Below are positions 1 through 7,029 of a stretch of DNA of 64,000 bases, in pieces (position 1 is the first letter of the stretch; every line of letters starts with the position of its first letter). The stretch is taken from positions 104,673 through 168,672 of the forward strand of contig NZ_BOOP01000030.1 in the NCBI RefSeq assembly GCF_016863295.1, given 5' to 3'. The notes under the pieces were generated by a model. It was not told the origin of the DNA and did not search any database. It was given only the letters and a program-made list of their open reading frames with translations. Made by a program: the position numbers and the translations under genes. The DNA comes from Planotetraspora phitsanulokensis. Lineage in GTDB: Bacteria; Actinomycetota; Actinomycetes; Streptosporangiales; Streptosporangiaceae.

Positions 1-176
1 GCTTTCGTCGGAACGCATCCGACGTTGGGGCAGGTGCCTCCGTACATGCGGTCCGACTGCTCCACGAGGACGACGTTCCGGCCACGGCGGCCCATCGCGG
101 CAGCCACGGTCTTGCCGCCCTTGCCGAAGCCGATGACCAGGACATCGGCGTGGAGAACGTGGTTGGGCGTGGTCAT
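1..176 (-). CDS. Pyridine nucleotide-disulfide oxidoreductase, N-terminal part (cut by window edge)
   Basis: Reading leftwards from an ATG at 176, the frame stays open to the window edge. It encodes an FAD-binding Rossmann start (residues about 11-25, VLVIGFGKGGKT) followed by GGTCPNVGCVPTK, the redox-active CxxxxC disulfide motif of class I flavoprotein reductases (mercuric reductase, lipoamide dehydrogenase and the RclA/YkgC-like group). Only about 58 residues are visible, so the substrate cannot be named. It diverges from the AraC regulator at 250 with only 73 bp between the start codons, so the two probably share a promoter region. RclA-like reductases are often regulated by an adjacent AraC protein, which fits but is inference. 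Confidence 0.85.
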   Translation of the reverse strand, partial: MTTPNHVLHADVLVIGFGKGGKTVAAAMGRRGRNVVLVEQSDRMYGGTCPNVGCVPTK

Positions 177-249
177 GGCATCAGTCTTGGACACCTACGA
201 TGAGCGCGTAAGGCTGTTTCGTCTCACTTTTCTTCGCGAGCGTCTCATC

Positions 250-1155
250 ATGGACTGGATCAGTGAGATCGTCCGCCTGGCGAGGCTGCAGGCGCACCTG
301 GACAAGCGTTGCCTCTTCGCCGGCGAGACGACGATGGACGTGCCCGCGTACGGCACGGGCAAGGCGGTCTTCCACGTACTGCTCGACGGCGCATGCACGA
401 TCGAGGTTTCAGGTCGGCACATCGAGCTGACGGCGGGCGACGTCGTGTTGCTGCCTGGCGGCCAGGCCCACCGCGTCCGGACGGCCGGTGGAGGCGGCCA
501 GGACGCCGTTGAGGAGCCGGGCGAGGCCTTTTCGATCATGCGTAGCCAGACGGGGGAGATCGTCATGGATCTGCTCTGCGGCTATTACACGTTCGGCTCG
601 GGCGCGGGGGCCATGCTGTTCCGGAGTCTGCCCGACCCGTTGCAGGTGTCATTCGGGCAAGCCGACGAGATCGTGCGGATGCTCAGCGTTGTCATGCGGC
701 AGGAAGCGCGCCATGACGGGCTCGGCACCAGGGCGATCCTTTCGTCCCTGTGCAACGCGCTGCTCGCCATGGTGCTGCGGGCATCGCCGAGTCGGTTCGT
801 CGGAGCGCCCGCGTGGACCGCCGCCGACGATCCGCGACTCCGACTGGTCATCGAGGCGGTGCTGCAAGATCCCGGCAATGACTGGACGGTCGCGCGACTG
901 GCTGAGGTGGCGACCATGTCGCGAGCCACGCTCGCCCGCAACTTCTCGCGGTCCACGGGACTGACAGCGGGCGATTTCGTCACGCAGGTCCGGATGATGA
1001 TCGCGGCCGAGCGCCTCATCGAGACCGACCTCACCGTCGCCGCGGTCGCGGCCGGGGTGGGGTACGGCTCGGAATCGGCGTTCAACCGGGCCTTCCGCCA
1101 GGCCACTGGTTCCACCCCGGCCCGTTTCCGCCGCAACATCCAACGTTTCTCCTGA
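250..1155 (+). CDS. AraC family transcriptional regulator with N-terminal cupin sensor
   Basis: The 301-residue protein starts at MDWISEIVRLARLQ; the frame is open further upstream but that extension looks non-native. Residues about 1-170 form an AraC-type cupin_6 ligand domain (short beta strands, PGGQAHRV). Residues about 200-300 hold two helix-turn-helix motifs of the AraC C-terminal domain (VARLAEVATMSRATLARNF and VAAVAAGVGYGSESAFNRAF, then the usual FRQATGSTPARFR ending). It most likely regulates the divergent flavoprotein disulfide reductase. Its effector is unknown. Confidence 0.85.
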   Translation: MDWISEIVRLARLQAHLDKRCLFAGETTMDVPAYGTGKAVFHVLLDGACTIEVSGRHIELTAGDVVLLPGGQAHRVRTAGGGGQDAVEEPGEAFSIMRSQTGEIVMDLLCGYYTFGSGAGAMLFRSLPDPLQVSFGQADEIVRMLSVVMRQEARHDGLGTRAILSSLCNALLAMVLRASPSRFVGAPAWTAADDPRLRLVIEAVLQDPGNDWTVARLAEVATMSRATLARNFSRSTGLTAGDFVTQVRMMIAAERLIETDLTVAAVAAGVGYGSESAFNRAFRQATGSTPARFRRNIQRFS

Positions 1156-1164
1156 CAAGTCCTC

Positions 1165-1233
1165 ACCCGACCCATCCGCGTCCAGGCGGCCTCCGTCTCC
1201 GACCACGACATCCGCGCCATGGTCAGCGACTAG
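1165..1233 (+). pseudogene. Remnant of the C-terminus of a TraSA/FtsK-like AICE translocase
   Basis: The frame ending at TAG 1231-1233 reads RVQAASVSDHDIRAMVSD. This closely matches the last part of the FtsK-like protein at 16788-18302 in this window (RVRAAYVSDTDIRAMVDD), at both protein and DNA level. No upstream part of such a gene exists: the AraC stop lies 10 bp before the match. It is therefore a scrap left by an earlier integrative element or by recombination between elements. Confidence 0.6.
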
Positions 1234-1483
1234 GTCAGCGAGAGGAGGGCGTCATGAGTCGTAGTTCACTTGCCATCGAGGACAAGCCGGTGCAGGCGAA
1301 CGCGCCGCTTCGTTTGGTCCAGCCGGGTGGGCTTTACCCTCTTCGCACGACAATTCGGACATCCTCAACTCATGGTCATCTTGAAACAGAAAGGCGGCCA
1401 TATATGGGTGAGTCGGAGTATTCGACAAAAGCGGCTGGGTATCGCTGATGATGAGTAACCAGCTACGTCTAGAAAGGTCAGCG

Positions 1484-1744
1484 ATGCGAAACTTCACACG
1501 CATGGGCTTCATTGCCGTCTCGGCGACGTTCCTATCGATTGCGGCGGCGTCTGCTGCTTCTGCTTCCGCCCAGGGCAACCCTGTGGCGGACGGGGCGCTA
1601 AAGATGGCTGCCCAGAACAACCCCATCGTGGCAAAGTACGTCCCACAGCTGCAAAAGGAGCCCACGAATACGGAGAAAGCCGTAGGGAAGGCGACGGACG
1701 CGGCATCAGAAGCGGAAGACAACGCGGCGGCAGCGGGTTTCTAA
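1484..1744 (+). CDS. Small secreted protein (hypothetical)
   Basis: The 86-residue product starts at MRNFTRMGFIAV; AGAAAGG sits about 7 bp before this ATG, and an alternative start at 1448 lacks such a site. A Sec signal peptide spans residues 1 to about 28 (basic start, hydrophobic core, ASA-SAQ cleavage region). The mature part is a short charged, Ala-rich peptide (KAVGKATDAASEAEDNAAAAGF) with no recognised domain and no cysteines. It is a lone gene followed by a strong terminator hairpin at 1835. The function is unknown. Confidence 0.65.
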   Translation: MRNFTRMGFIAVSATFLSIAAASAASASAQGNPVADGALKMAAQNNPIVAKYVPQLQKEPTNTEKAVGKATDAASEAEDNAAAAGF

Positions 1745-1834
1745 ACGACAAGCGCTAACGCCGCCTCATCTTTGGGTTGCCCTGCTTTCTATCGATACGC
1801 CGAGTCCGCAGGGATATCCTTTGCGGGATCATCC

Positions 1835-1874
1835 AACGCCCGCCCTCCTTACTTCGGCCAGGAGGGCGGGCGTT
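1835..1874. terminator. Strong hairpin terminator
   Basis: A perfect 15-bp inverted repeat (AACGCCCGCCCTCCT and its complement) with a 10-base loop lies about 90 bp after the small secreted protein gene and is followed by TGTCATTGTTT. It probably ends that transcript. Confidence 0.75.
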
Positions 1875-2115
1875 GTCATTGTTTACCAGCGGTTTCCATG
1901 GCCATTTGCCCCAAAATTCCCCGACTCCTCCATTCCGCGCTGTGCTTCCCTTGTTCGCCCCCGCGGTGCTACCGGAAGCAGCTCACCAAACAGCTCCTCC
2001 ACCGATCCATCGCAGCCCTAATGCACGCACAGGACTTTCCGCCGTTCCAAGCAGTCGCCAAGATCGTCCCTGTGGCCAGCTCTTTGTCGTTGGAGCTTGT
2101 TGACTTATAGAACGA

Positions 2116-2149
2116 AGGGCGCCTGGCTTCTATGGGAAAACGGCGCCCT
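2116..2149. terminator. Candidate hairpin (AGGGCGCC/GGCGCCCT)
   Basis: Perfect 8-bp inverted repeat with an 18-base loop in a region without an intact gene. The T-tract is weak, so terminator function is uncertain. Between 1875 and 3001 the only coding signals are two gene scraps at 2291 and 2577. Confidence 0.35.
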
Positions 2150-2290
2150 CATGCTCATGCCGGCCAGCCCTTTGCCTCGGCCCGCTCGGCTTGTCCCGGG
2201 TCGATGGTGGGCGGGGTGATCAGGCTCCTACCTCAGCCATTTACGGGCCAGATGGTGATTTGAGCGGGGCGATCACCCCGGAACCGGAGC

Positions 2291-2386
2291 ATGCCGTACG
2301 GGATGGTGTGGCGCGGCGATGCGGAGACGGACATGATCCGCGCCCTCGCCCGCGTGGTGCGTGAGCTGGGACCACTGCCCGGCTGA
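2291..2386 (+). pseudogene. Possible LysR regulator C-terminal remnant
   Basis: A 31-residue frame reads MPYGMVWRGDAETDMIRAL and ends RVVRELGPLPG. This resembles the final strand and helix of LysR-type effector domains (YGMVWR...ETPLVRALL...VRE). Just upstream, another frame reads ITPEPEHAV, as if a frameshift separated the two. No upstream regulator sequence remains. Recognition is by eye and tentative. Confidence 0.35.
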
Positions 2387-2576
2387 GACCCGTCAACCCG
2401 GGGGTTAACGACCGTTGCGATAGTCGCCGTTGATCCTCAGCACTGCCCGGCGTGAGGCTTGATCCGTCCGAAGAACACGCCCGTTGGGAGGTGAGTGGGG
2501 ATATGTCCTTGTGTGGTGCTGTGACGTGACATCGTCTCTTCCGCTGTATCCCTGACTGTCGCTGACCCGGGTCCTG

Positions 2577-2717
2577 ATGGAGCTCGACGGTGGCGCAGTG
2601 AAGGCTGCACCATCATCCGCTCCGGCGGGAGCCGTGGGGGAGCTGATGATGCGGCTCCCCGACCCCAACGGCGTCGCGATCCAGCTCACCGAGTGGATCT
2701 CCCCGATCACGAGCTGA
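2577..2717 (+). pseudogene. Remnant of a glyoxalase/VOC family protein C-terminus
   Basis: A 46-residue frame ends with MRLPDPNGVAIQLTEW, the characteristic last beta strands of vicinal-oxygen-chelate proteins (usually FRDPDGNxxxLxE). The preceding residues (LTRVLMELDGGAV) match the helix before them. At least two thirds of a normal VOC domain is missing, so this is a 5'-truncated gene. Confidence 0.5.
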
Positions 2718-3001
2718 CTCCGGCCCGGCATGATCGTGCCGTTCGCCGTCACCGGTATCACCGCCACGGCATGCGCTGCCATGTCAGCGGCCGCGTCAGG
2801 ACGGCGACGACCCGGTATCAGAGCGGTCGGCGATGGTGAATGCCATGAACAGTTCAGCGACTGCCGCCCCAAGGCCGGGTGCGATCTCCTCGGGCCACCC
2901 GACCTGAGCAATCCGGCTACCTCGGGCACCAGCAGGACCGCATTCCCTCATCGGTCCGTTCCAAGTGAATTTCCATCATTGGTTCTAAGGAGCATGCAGT
3001 C

Positions 3002-4570
3002 ATGTCCATCACCCTTTCCGAGCAGGACCAGCTCACCCTGCGGACCGCCGCGTGGGGCGCGGTCTCGTTGATGGCCGCCGCCGGTGCCGCGGGCTCGGCT
3101 CACAAGGCCGCCACCGAGGGTTCCATCGCCCTGACCTCCGCGACCGGCCTGGTCGGGCACGTGCTCGCCAAGGCGCCCAAGGGCTTGAACGGTAAGACCG
3201 TTGCCGCGCTGGCCGACCAGGTGCTGCCGGCTCTGACGGCGGCCATGAGCCTGCTCAGCAAGCAGGCTCCGGCAGAGGCCGACAACTTCCGCCGCACCGT
3301 CATCGTCGCCATCGAAGCAGCCACCCGGCCCCAGAAGGGCGAACCCAACCCCACCATGGCGGAGATGGCTCGCAAGATCACTGAGGCCCTCGACGCCGCT
3401 TTGGCCACGCCCGGGGCGACCGGAGCGGACAGCGGTGTGGCCGTGTCGCCAGCCGCTTCCGGGCCGGATCGGCCGGAGTTGCAGCAGGTCATCCAGGAGA
3501 TGGTCGGTTCCGGTTTCGTCGGGGTGACGCTGCGCGTGCACGACGAGCGGGGCGAGTGGGTCGGCAGCGCCGGGGTGGGCGAGCTCGGCGGGACCGAAGC
3601 ACCGCCGACGGACGGACACGTCCGGATCGGCAGCAACACCAAGACCTTCACCGCCACCGTGGTCCTGCAACTGGTGGCCGAGGGCAGGATCGGGCTGGAC
3701 GAGCCGGTGGCCGGCTACCTGCCCGAATTCGGGCTGGACGAGCGGATCACGGTGCGGATGCTGCTGCAGCACACCAGCGGGGTGTTCAACTTCACCGGCG
3801 ATTTCGACCCCGACGGGACGTTCGTGCCGGGGATCCCCGCCACCCCCGCGGGCAAGGAGTGGGTGGAGGGCCGGTTCACGACCTACCGGCCAGAAGAGCT
3901 GGTCCGGCTGGCGCTGTCCAAGCCGGCGAGGTTCGAGCCGGGCACCGACTGGAGCTACGCCAACACCAACTACGTGCTGGCCCGGCTGCTGATCGAGAAG
4001 GTCACCGGCCGCCGGGTCGCCGAGGAGATGCAGCGGCTGATCCTGGGGCCGCTCGGCCTGTCGGGCACCATACAGCCGACCACCGAGACGGACATCCCCG
4101 AGCCGCACGCCCACGCCTACTACCGCTACGAGGAGGACGGCCAGACCCAGACGGTCGACGTCACCCGCCACAACCCCTCGTGGATCTCCAGCGGCGGTGA
4201 CATGATCTCGACCACCCGGGACCTGCACACGTTCATCTCCGCGCTGGTGGGCGGCAAGCTGCTGCCGGATGCGCTGCTGGCCGAGATGTGCACGCCAGAA
4301 TCGAAGGCCGGCTACGGCCTGGGCGTGTTCGTGCAGGAGGCGCCGGGCGGCGCCACCGTCATCACCCACAACGGCGGCGCCGCGGGCCACGCGGCGCTGA
4401 TGTACAGCACCCCCGACGGCGGCAAGACCCTGACCGCCACGCTGAACTATGTCGACGACGCCGACCTGTCCATGGGGGCGGCGTTCCAGCAGGCGACGCA
4501 GCGGCTCGTCCAGGAGGTGTTCGGCGGCGGGCAGACCGGGCCGGCCGACGCGGCCGAGCCGGCTCGGTAG
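3002..4570 (+). CDS. Serine hydrolase (beta-lactamase/DD-peptidase fold) fused to an N-terminal helical domain
   Basis: The 522-residue protein has two parts. Residues 1 to about 145 are an Ala-rich helical domain (MSITLSEQDQLTLRTAAWGA... EADNFRRTVIVAIEAATR) that I do not recognise functionally. Residues about 160-510 are a class C beta-lactamase-like hydrolase with all three active-site motifs: S211-N-T-K214 (SxxK), Y319-A-N321 (YxN) and H456-N-G (the KTG-equivalent HxG). It resembles actinobacterial D-Ala-D-Ala carboxypeptidases and esterases that normally carry a Sec signal instead. Here there is no signal peptide, so it may be cytoplasmic. It is monocistronic. Confidence 0.8.
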   Translation: MSITLSEQDQLTLRTAAWGAVSLMAAAGAAGSAHKAATEGSIALTSATGLVGHVLAKAPKGLNGKTVAALADQVLPALTAAMSLLSKQAPAEADNFRRTVIVAIEAATRPQKGEPNPTMAEMARKITEALDAALATPGATGADSGVAVSPAASGPDRPELQQVIQEMVGSGFVGVTLRVHDERGEWVGSAGVGELGGTEAPPTDGHVRIGSNTKTFTATVVLQLVAEGRIGLDEPVAGYLPEFGLDERITVRMLLQHTSGVFNFTGDFDPDGTFVPGIPATPAGKEWVEGRFTTYRPEELVRLALSKPARFEPGTDWSYANTNYVLARLLIEKVTGRRVAEEMQRLILGPLGLSGTIQPTTETDIPEPHAHAYYRYEEDGQTQTVDVTRHNPSWISSGGDMISTTRDLHTFISALVGGKLLPDALLAEMCTPESKAGYGLGVFVQEAPGGATVITHNGGAAGHAALMYSTPDGGKTLTATLNYVDDADLSMGAAFQQATQRLVQEVFGGGQTGPADAAEPAR

Positions 4571-4809
4571 ACAGCCAGGACCACACCCGTACGCCTGGCG
4601 GGTGAGCTCCTTCCGGCCGCGCACCAGGCAGAGCGCGAAGTGGGCCAGGCCGAGCTCGCTGAGTTCGGCCTGGCCGGTCCACAGGCCTGTACGCCGAGCC
4701 GAAGTCGATATAGCCCCCACTTCGCCGCACGCACCGACATCTCCGCAGGACCAGTGTTCTCAACAGGTTGATGGACACGTGCGGCTGACGGCGACAGCCG
4801 CGGGAGGGG

Positions 4810-5280
4810 TCAGGAGGTGCCGAACCAGCCGGGCACGTCGAGGCGGAAGACGTCCGGCGGCGTCACCTTGCGCAGGTCGGCCTCCAGCTCCCTGAGCCGC
4901 TCCTCGCCGATGACGACGGCCCAGCGCGCCCGCAACTCGTCGAAGATCCGGGCCGAGCACACCAGCATGTCCACCCCGGACGGCGTCAGCCGTACGATCT
5001 TGCGCCGCGTGTCGTGGGGATCCCGCGCGCGCTCCACGTAGCCCAGGCGCTCCAGCGTCTCGATCGTCTTGCCCGCCGCCTGCTTGGACACGCCGAGCGT
5101 ACGGCCCAGCTCGACTGCGGTCGTGCCGTTCACGCCGATCGCCTGCATGGCGAAGCCGTGCATCGGCCGGGCATGCGGATGTCCCTGCCGCGCGAGCTCC
5201 GCGTGCAGGTCGTCGATGAGGACGCGGAACCCCAGAAAGAGCCGCAGTGGCAGCTCGAAACCGGGCGGGTCGATTGACAC
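4810..5280 (-). CDS. MarR family transcriptional regulator
   Basis: The product is 156 residues from a GTG at 5280; a TTG at 5289 is also in frame. The winged helix-turn-helix spans residues about 45-110 (TTAVELGRTLGVSKQAAGKTIETLERLGYVERARDPHDTRRK), with the DxRRK wing typical of MarR proteins. It diverges from the two tandem cupin genes at 5342 and 5753. The gap contains a perfect GACAAC-TAC-GTTGTC palindrome, so it likely represses both itself and the cupins. Confidence 0.85.
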   Translation of the reverse strand: MSIDPPGFELPLRLFLGFRVLIDDLHAELARQGHPHARPMHGFAMQAIGVNGTTAVELGRTLGVSKQAAGKTIETLERLGYVERARDPHDTRRKIVRLTPSGVDMLVCSARIFDELRARWAVVIGEERLRELEADLRKVTPPDVFRLDVPGWFGTS

Positions 5281-5282
5281 GA

Positions 5283-5323
5283 TAGACAACCAGGTTCACT
5301 ATTACGGACAACTACGTTGTCTA
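5283..5323. promoter_or_regulatory. Probable MarR operators in the divergent regulator/cupin promoter
   Basis: Positions 5307-5321 form a perfect palindrome, GACAAC-TAC-GTTGTC. A second, weaker copy with the same GACAAC half-site starts at 5285, exactly 22 bp away (about two helical turns). The outer half-sites also form TAGACAAC (5283-5290) and GTTGTCTA (5316-5323). The layout fits cooperative binding of two MarR dimers over the divergent promoters. Confidence 0.6.
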
Positions 5324-5341
5324 CCTTAGGAGACGCCGACG

Positions 5342-5719
5342 ATGCCTGTCATCCGCCATGCCCAGTGCCGCCGATCCGAGACCCCCGCTGGGGTCATGAC
5401 CACCCTCGCCTCGCCCACCCAGGGCGGCGCCGCGCGGGCCGTGTGGCGCGTTGAGGCGACCCCCGCGACGAGCGGGCCGCTGCATGATTTCGACACCGAG
5501 CAGGTGTGGACCTTCCTCACCGGCACCGCCACCGTCGAACTCGGCGGCGAGACCTTCACGATCGCGCCCGGCGACACCGTGGTCATGCCGCCCGCCACCC
5601 CGCGCCGCGTCACGGCGGGCGCCGAGGAGGGCTTCACCGCCGTCGTCACCGCAGCCGGCGGGGCCACGGCCCTCCTGCCCGACGGCACCGTCCACGGCGT
5701 GCCGCCCTGGATCGCCTGA
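5342..5719 (+). CDS. Small cupin-domain protein, copy 1
   Basis: This is a 125-residue single-domain cupin. The barrel is visible as HDFDTEQVWTFLTGTATVELGGETFTIAPGDTVVMPPATPRRV, where the PGDxxxxPxxxPH-like second cupin motif is partly degenerate. The gene follows the MarR operator region and is followed 33 bp later by a paralogue with near-identical blocks (MTTLASPTQGGA, EQVWTFLTG). Such proteins bind small ligands or metals. No substrate can be assigned, but MarR control suggests a response to a small aromatic or oxidant compound. Confidence 0.75.
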   Translation: MPVIRHAQCRRSETPAGVMTTLASPTQGGAARAVWRVEATPATSGPLHDFDTEQVWTFLTGTATVELGGETFTIAPGDTVVMPPATPRRVTAGAEEGFTAVVTAAGGATALLPDGTVHGVPPWIA

Positions 5720-5752
5720 CCCTCATCACCTCACTGCTCCAAGGAGTCACGC

Positions 5753-6166
5753 ATGCCTTTCATCCGTTCCGCCGACAGTCGCAGGAGCACCACTCCCAAC
5801 GGCGTCATGACCACCCTCGCCTCGCCCACCCAAGGGGGCGCCACCCAGGCCGTGTGGCGCGTCGACATGCCGGCCGGCAACAGCGGCCCCTACCACGCCT
5901 GCGACGGCGAGCAGGTGTGGACCTTCCTCACCGGCGCAGCGACCGTCGAACTCGGCGGCGAGACCTTCGCCGTACGGGCGGGAGACACCGTCGTCACGCC
6001 GCCGGGCATCGCCCGCCGGGTGACCGGCGACGAGGAGGGCTTCAGCGCCATCGTGACCGCGCCCGCCGGCATCGAGGTCTACAACCCGGGCGGCGTCTCC
6101 GCACCTGACGCGTGCGACCTCGCCCCCAAGGGAACCGACCGGCTCGTCCCGCCCTGGGTCCGCTGA
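5753..6166 (+). CDS. Small cupin-domain protein, copy 2
   Basis: The 137-residue product is a tandem duplicate of the preceding gene, with identical stretches including MTTLASPTQGGA and EQVWTFLTG. An AAGGAG site lies about 8 bp before the ATG. It differs by a C-terminal extension ending in YNPGGVSAPDACDLAPKGTDRLVPPWVR. It is probably co-transcribed with copy 1 under the MarR operators. The biochemical role is unknown. Confidence 0.75.
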   Translation: MPFIRSADSRRSTTPNGVMTTLASPTQGGATQAVWRVDMPAGNSGPYHACDGEQVWTFLTGAATVELGGETFAVRAGDTVVTPPGIARRVTGDEEGFSAIVTAPAGIEVYNPGGVSAPDACDLAPKGTDRLVPPWVR

Positions 6167-6287
6167 CGGGAGTCACCGGGTCGGCTGATCGGGCGGATTC
6201 GGTGTCTGGCAGCCCGCTGGTGAGTGAGCACTTTCGTCCGCTGGACCGATCGTGCCGAACTGCAACCAGAGCGCCTTTGAAGATCAG

Positions 6288-6323
6288 AAAAGCCCCTTCC
6301 CTGATCAACGGGAAAGGGGCTTT
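6288..6323 (-). terminator. Original tRNA-Ser terminator, now displaced
   Basis: The hairpin AAAGCCCCTTCCC...GGGAAAGGGGCTTT is identical to the one after the intact tRNA at 22097-22132. Read on the minus strand it is followed by a T-rich tract. Confidence 0.7.
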
Positions 6324-6328
6324 GATCT

Positions 6329-6385
6329 GGCGGAGGCTGGGAGATTTGAACTCCCGATGGGCGCGAACCCAAACCGCATTAGCAG
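6329..6385 (-). pseudogene. Displaced 3' half of tRNA-Ser(GCT)
   Basis: On the minus strand this reads from the anticodon loop (CTGCTAATGCGG) through a variable arm, a perfect T-arm (GGGAG-TTCAAAT-CTCCC) and the acceptor end GCCTCC-G-CCA. The acceptor and anticodon-stem strands pair with the 5' half still present at 22195-22228, so this is the host's original 3' half, cut off by integration. It encodes CCA, whereas the element-supplied 3' half does not. Confidence 0.75.
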
Positions 6386-6467
6386 CTCGGCACATGGCCG
6401 TCCCGATCAGTCCCACCTGGACCAACAGGGGTAGCTGGTTCGCCTAGGACGAGGCTGTACGACGGTG

Positions 6468-6490
6468 AACTGCAACCCAAACTGCAACCC
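6468..6490 (+). repeat. Tandem AACTGCAACCCA repeat, left arm
   Basis: Two near-tandem copies of AACTGCAACCC, identical over 23 bp to 22055-22077 at the other end of the element. A single copy, AACTGCAACC, also lies at 6258-6267 in the left flank. In the excised circle the two 23-bp blocks would flank the core in the same orientation, which suits integrase or excisionase arm-binding sites. Confidence 0.55.
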
Positions 6491-6767
6491 GGGCAGCGTT
6501 CGAGCTAGCGCCGCGCGCGCCTCCCCCTGCCTGATCATCCGTCTGCCTCGACCCACCGCGAAGCGGCAGCGAGCCGGCGACGGAGGGGCAAGCCCGTCTT
6601 CGCCTGTCCGTTCGCCGGTCGCCGTTCCTCGGCCGTGAGATGCCAACCGTCACAGACGGGCTTGAGCCGGAGGACTTGGCCTGCTGGCATGCCTGGGTCG
6701 AGGAAGACGGGATGATCAGGTCCATCTCAGCCATGTCGGGAGCTGGGGCGCCGCTTCCCCCCGAGGG

Positions 6768-6941
6768 ATGTCGCGGGAGCAGAACGAGGAGGTCTGCGCC
6801 GAGGCGGGGGTGTTGCCGACGCCGGATGAGTCCATCCGTCACATGGCCGCCGACTACCTTGCCCGGAAGGAATTCGAGGGCCTCCCCAACCTGGGCCTGT
6901 TCCTCGCGAACATCCGGGACATGAGTTTCCGCGATCGTTAG
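6768..6941 (+). CDS. Hypothetical 57-residue protein
   Basis: The frame starts at ATG 6768 and reads MSREQNEEVCAEAGVLPTPDESIRHMAADYLARKE, then a hydrophobic helix (GLPNLGLFLANIRDMSF). The composition is natural for a globular or coiled peptide and codon use is GC3-biased. The preceding 280 bp after the att region hold no other convincing gene. I do not recognise the family. It is the first gene inside the element. Confidence 0.45.
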   Translation: MSREQNEEVCAEAGVLPTPDESIRHMAADYLARKEFEGLPNLGLFLANIRDMSFRDR

Positions 6942-7029
6942 GACGACCTCTAGCGTGCCTGGACGGCGTCGGTAACCTGCCTGGAACCCTCGCAAGGAAT
7001 TGTCACACCTACCGGTCACACTTCAGCCC

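Larger units (their letters stand above)
6273..6385. repeat. Left attachment region (attL) of the integrated element
   Basis: Bases 6273-6328 are identical over 56 bp to 22082-22137. After a diverged stretch, 19 bp (6367-6385, ACCCAAACCGCATTAGCAG) are again identical to 22176-22194. The 19-bp block lies in the tRNA-Ser anticodon stem-loop and is the likely crossover core. Left of it is the host's original tRNA 3' end and terminator; right of it is element DNA. Confidence 0.8.

Noticed and set aside
1254..1448. 64-codon frame MSRSSLAIEDKPVQANAPLRL after the tra remnant
   Set aside because: It has a GAGAGGAGGG site, so it could be a relic of the next AICE gene, but composition changes mid-frame and the end looks random.
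2948..4720. 590-codon open frame on the minus strand
   Set aside because: It is antisense to the serine hydrolase, which has full catalytic motifs. The translation is low-complexity Arg/Gly/His-rich, typical of a high-GC shadow frame.
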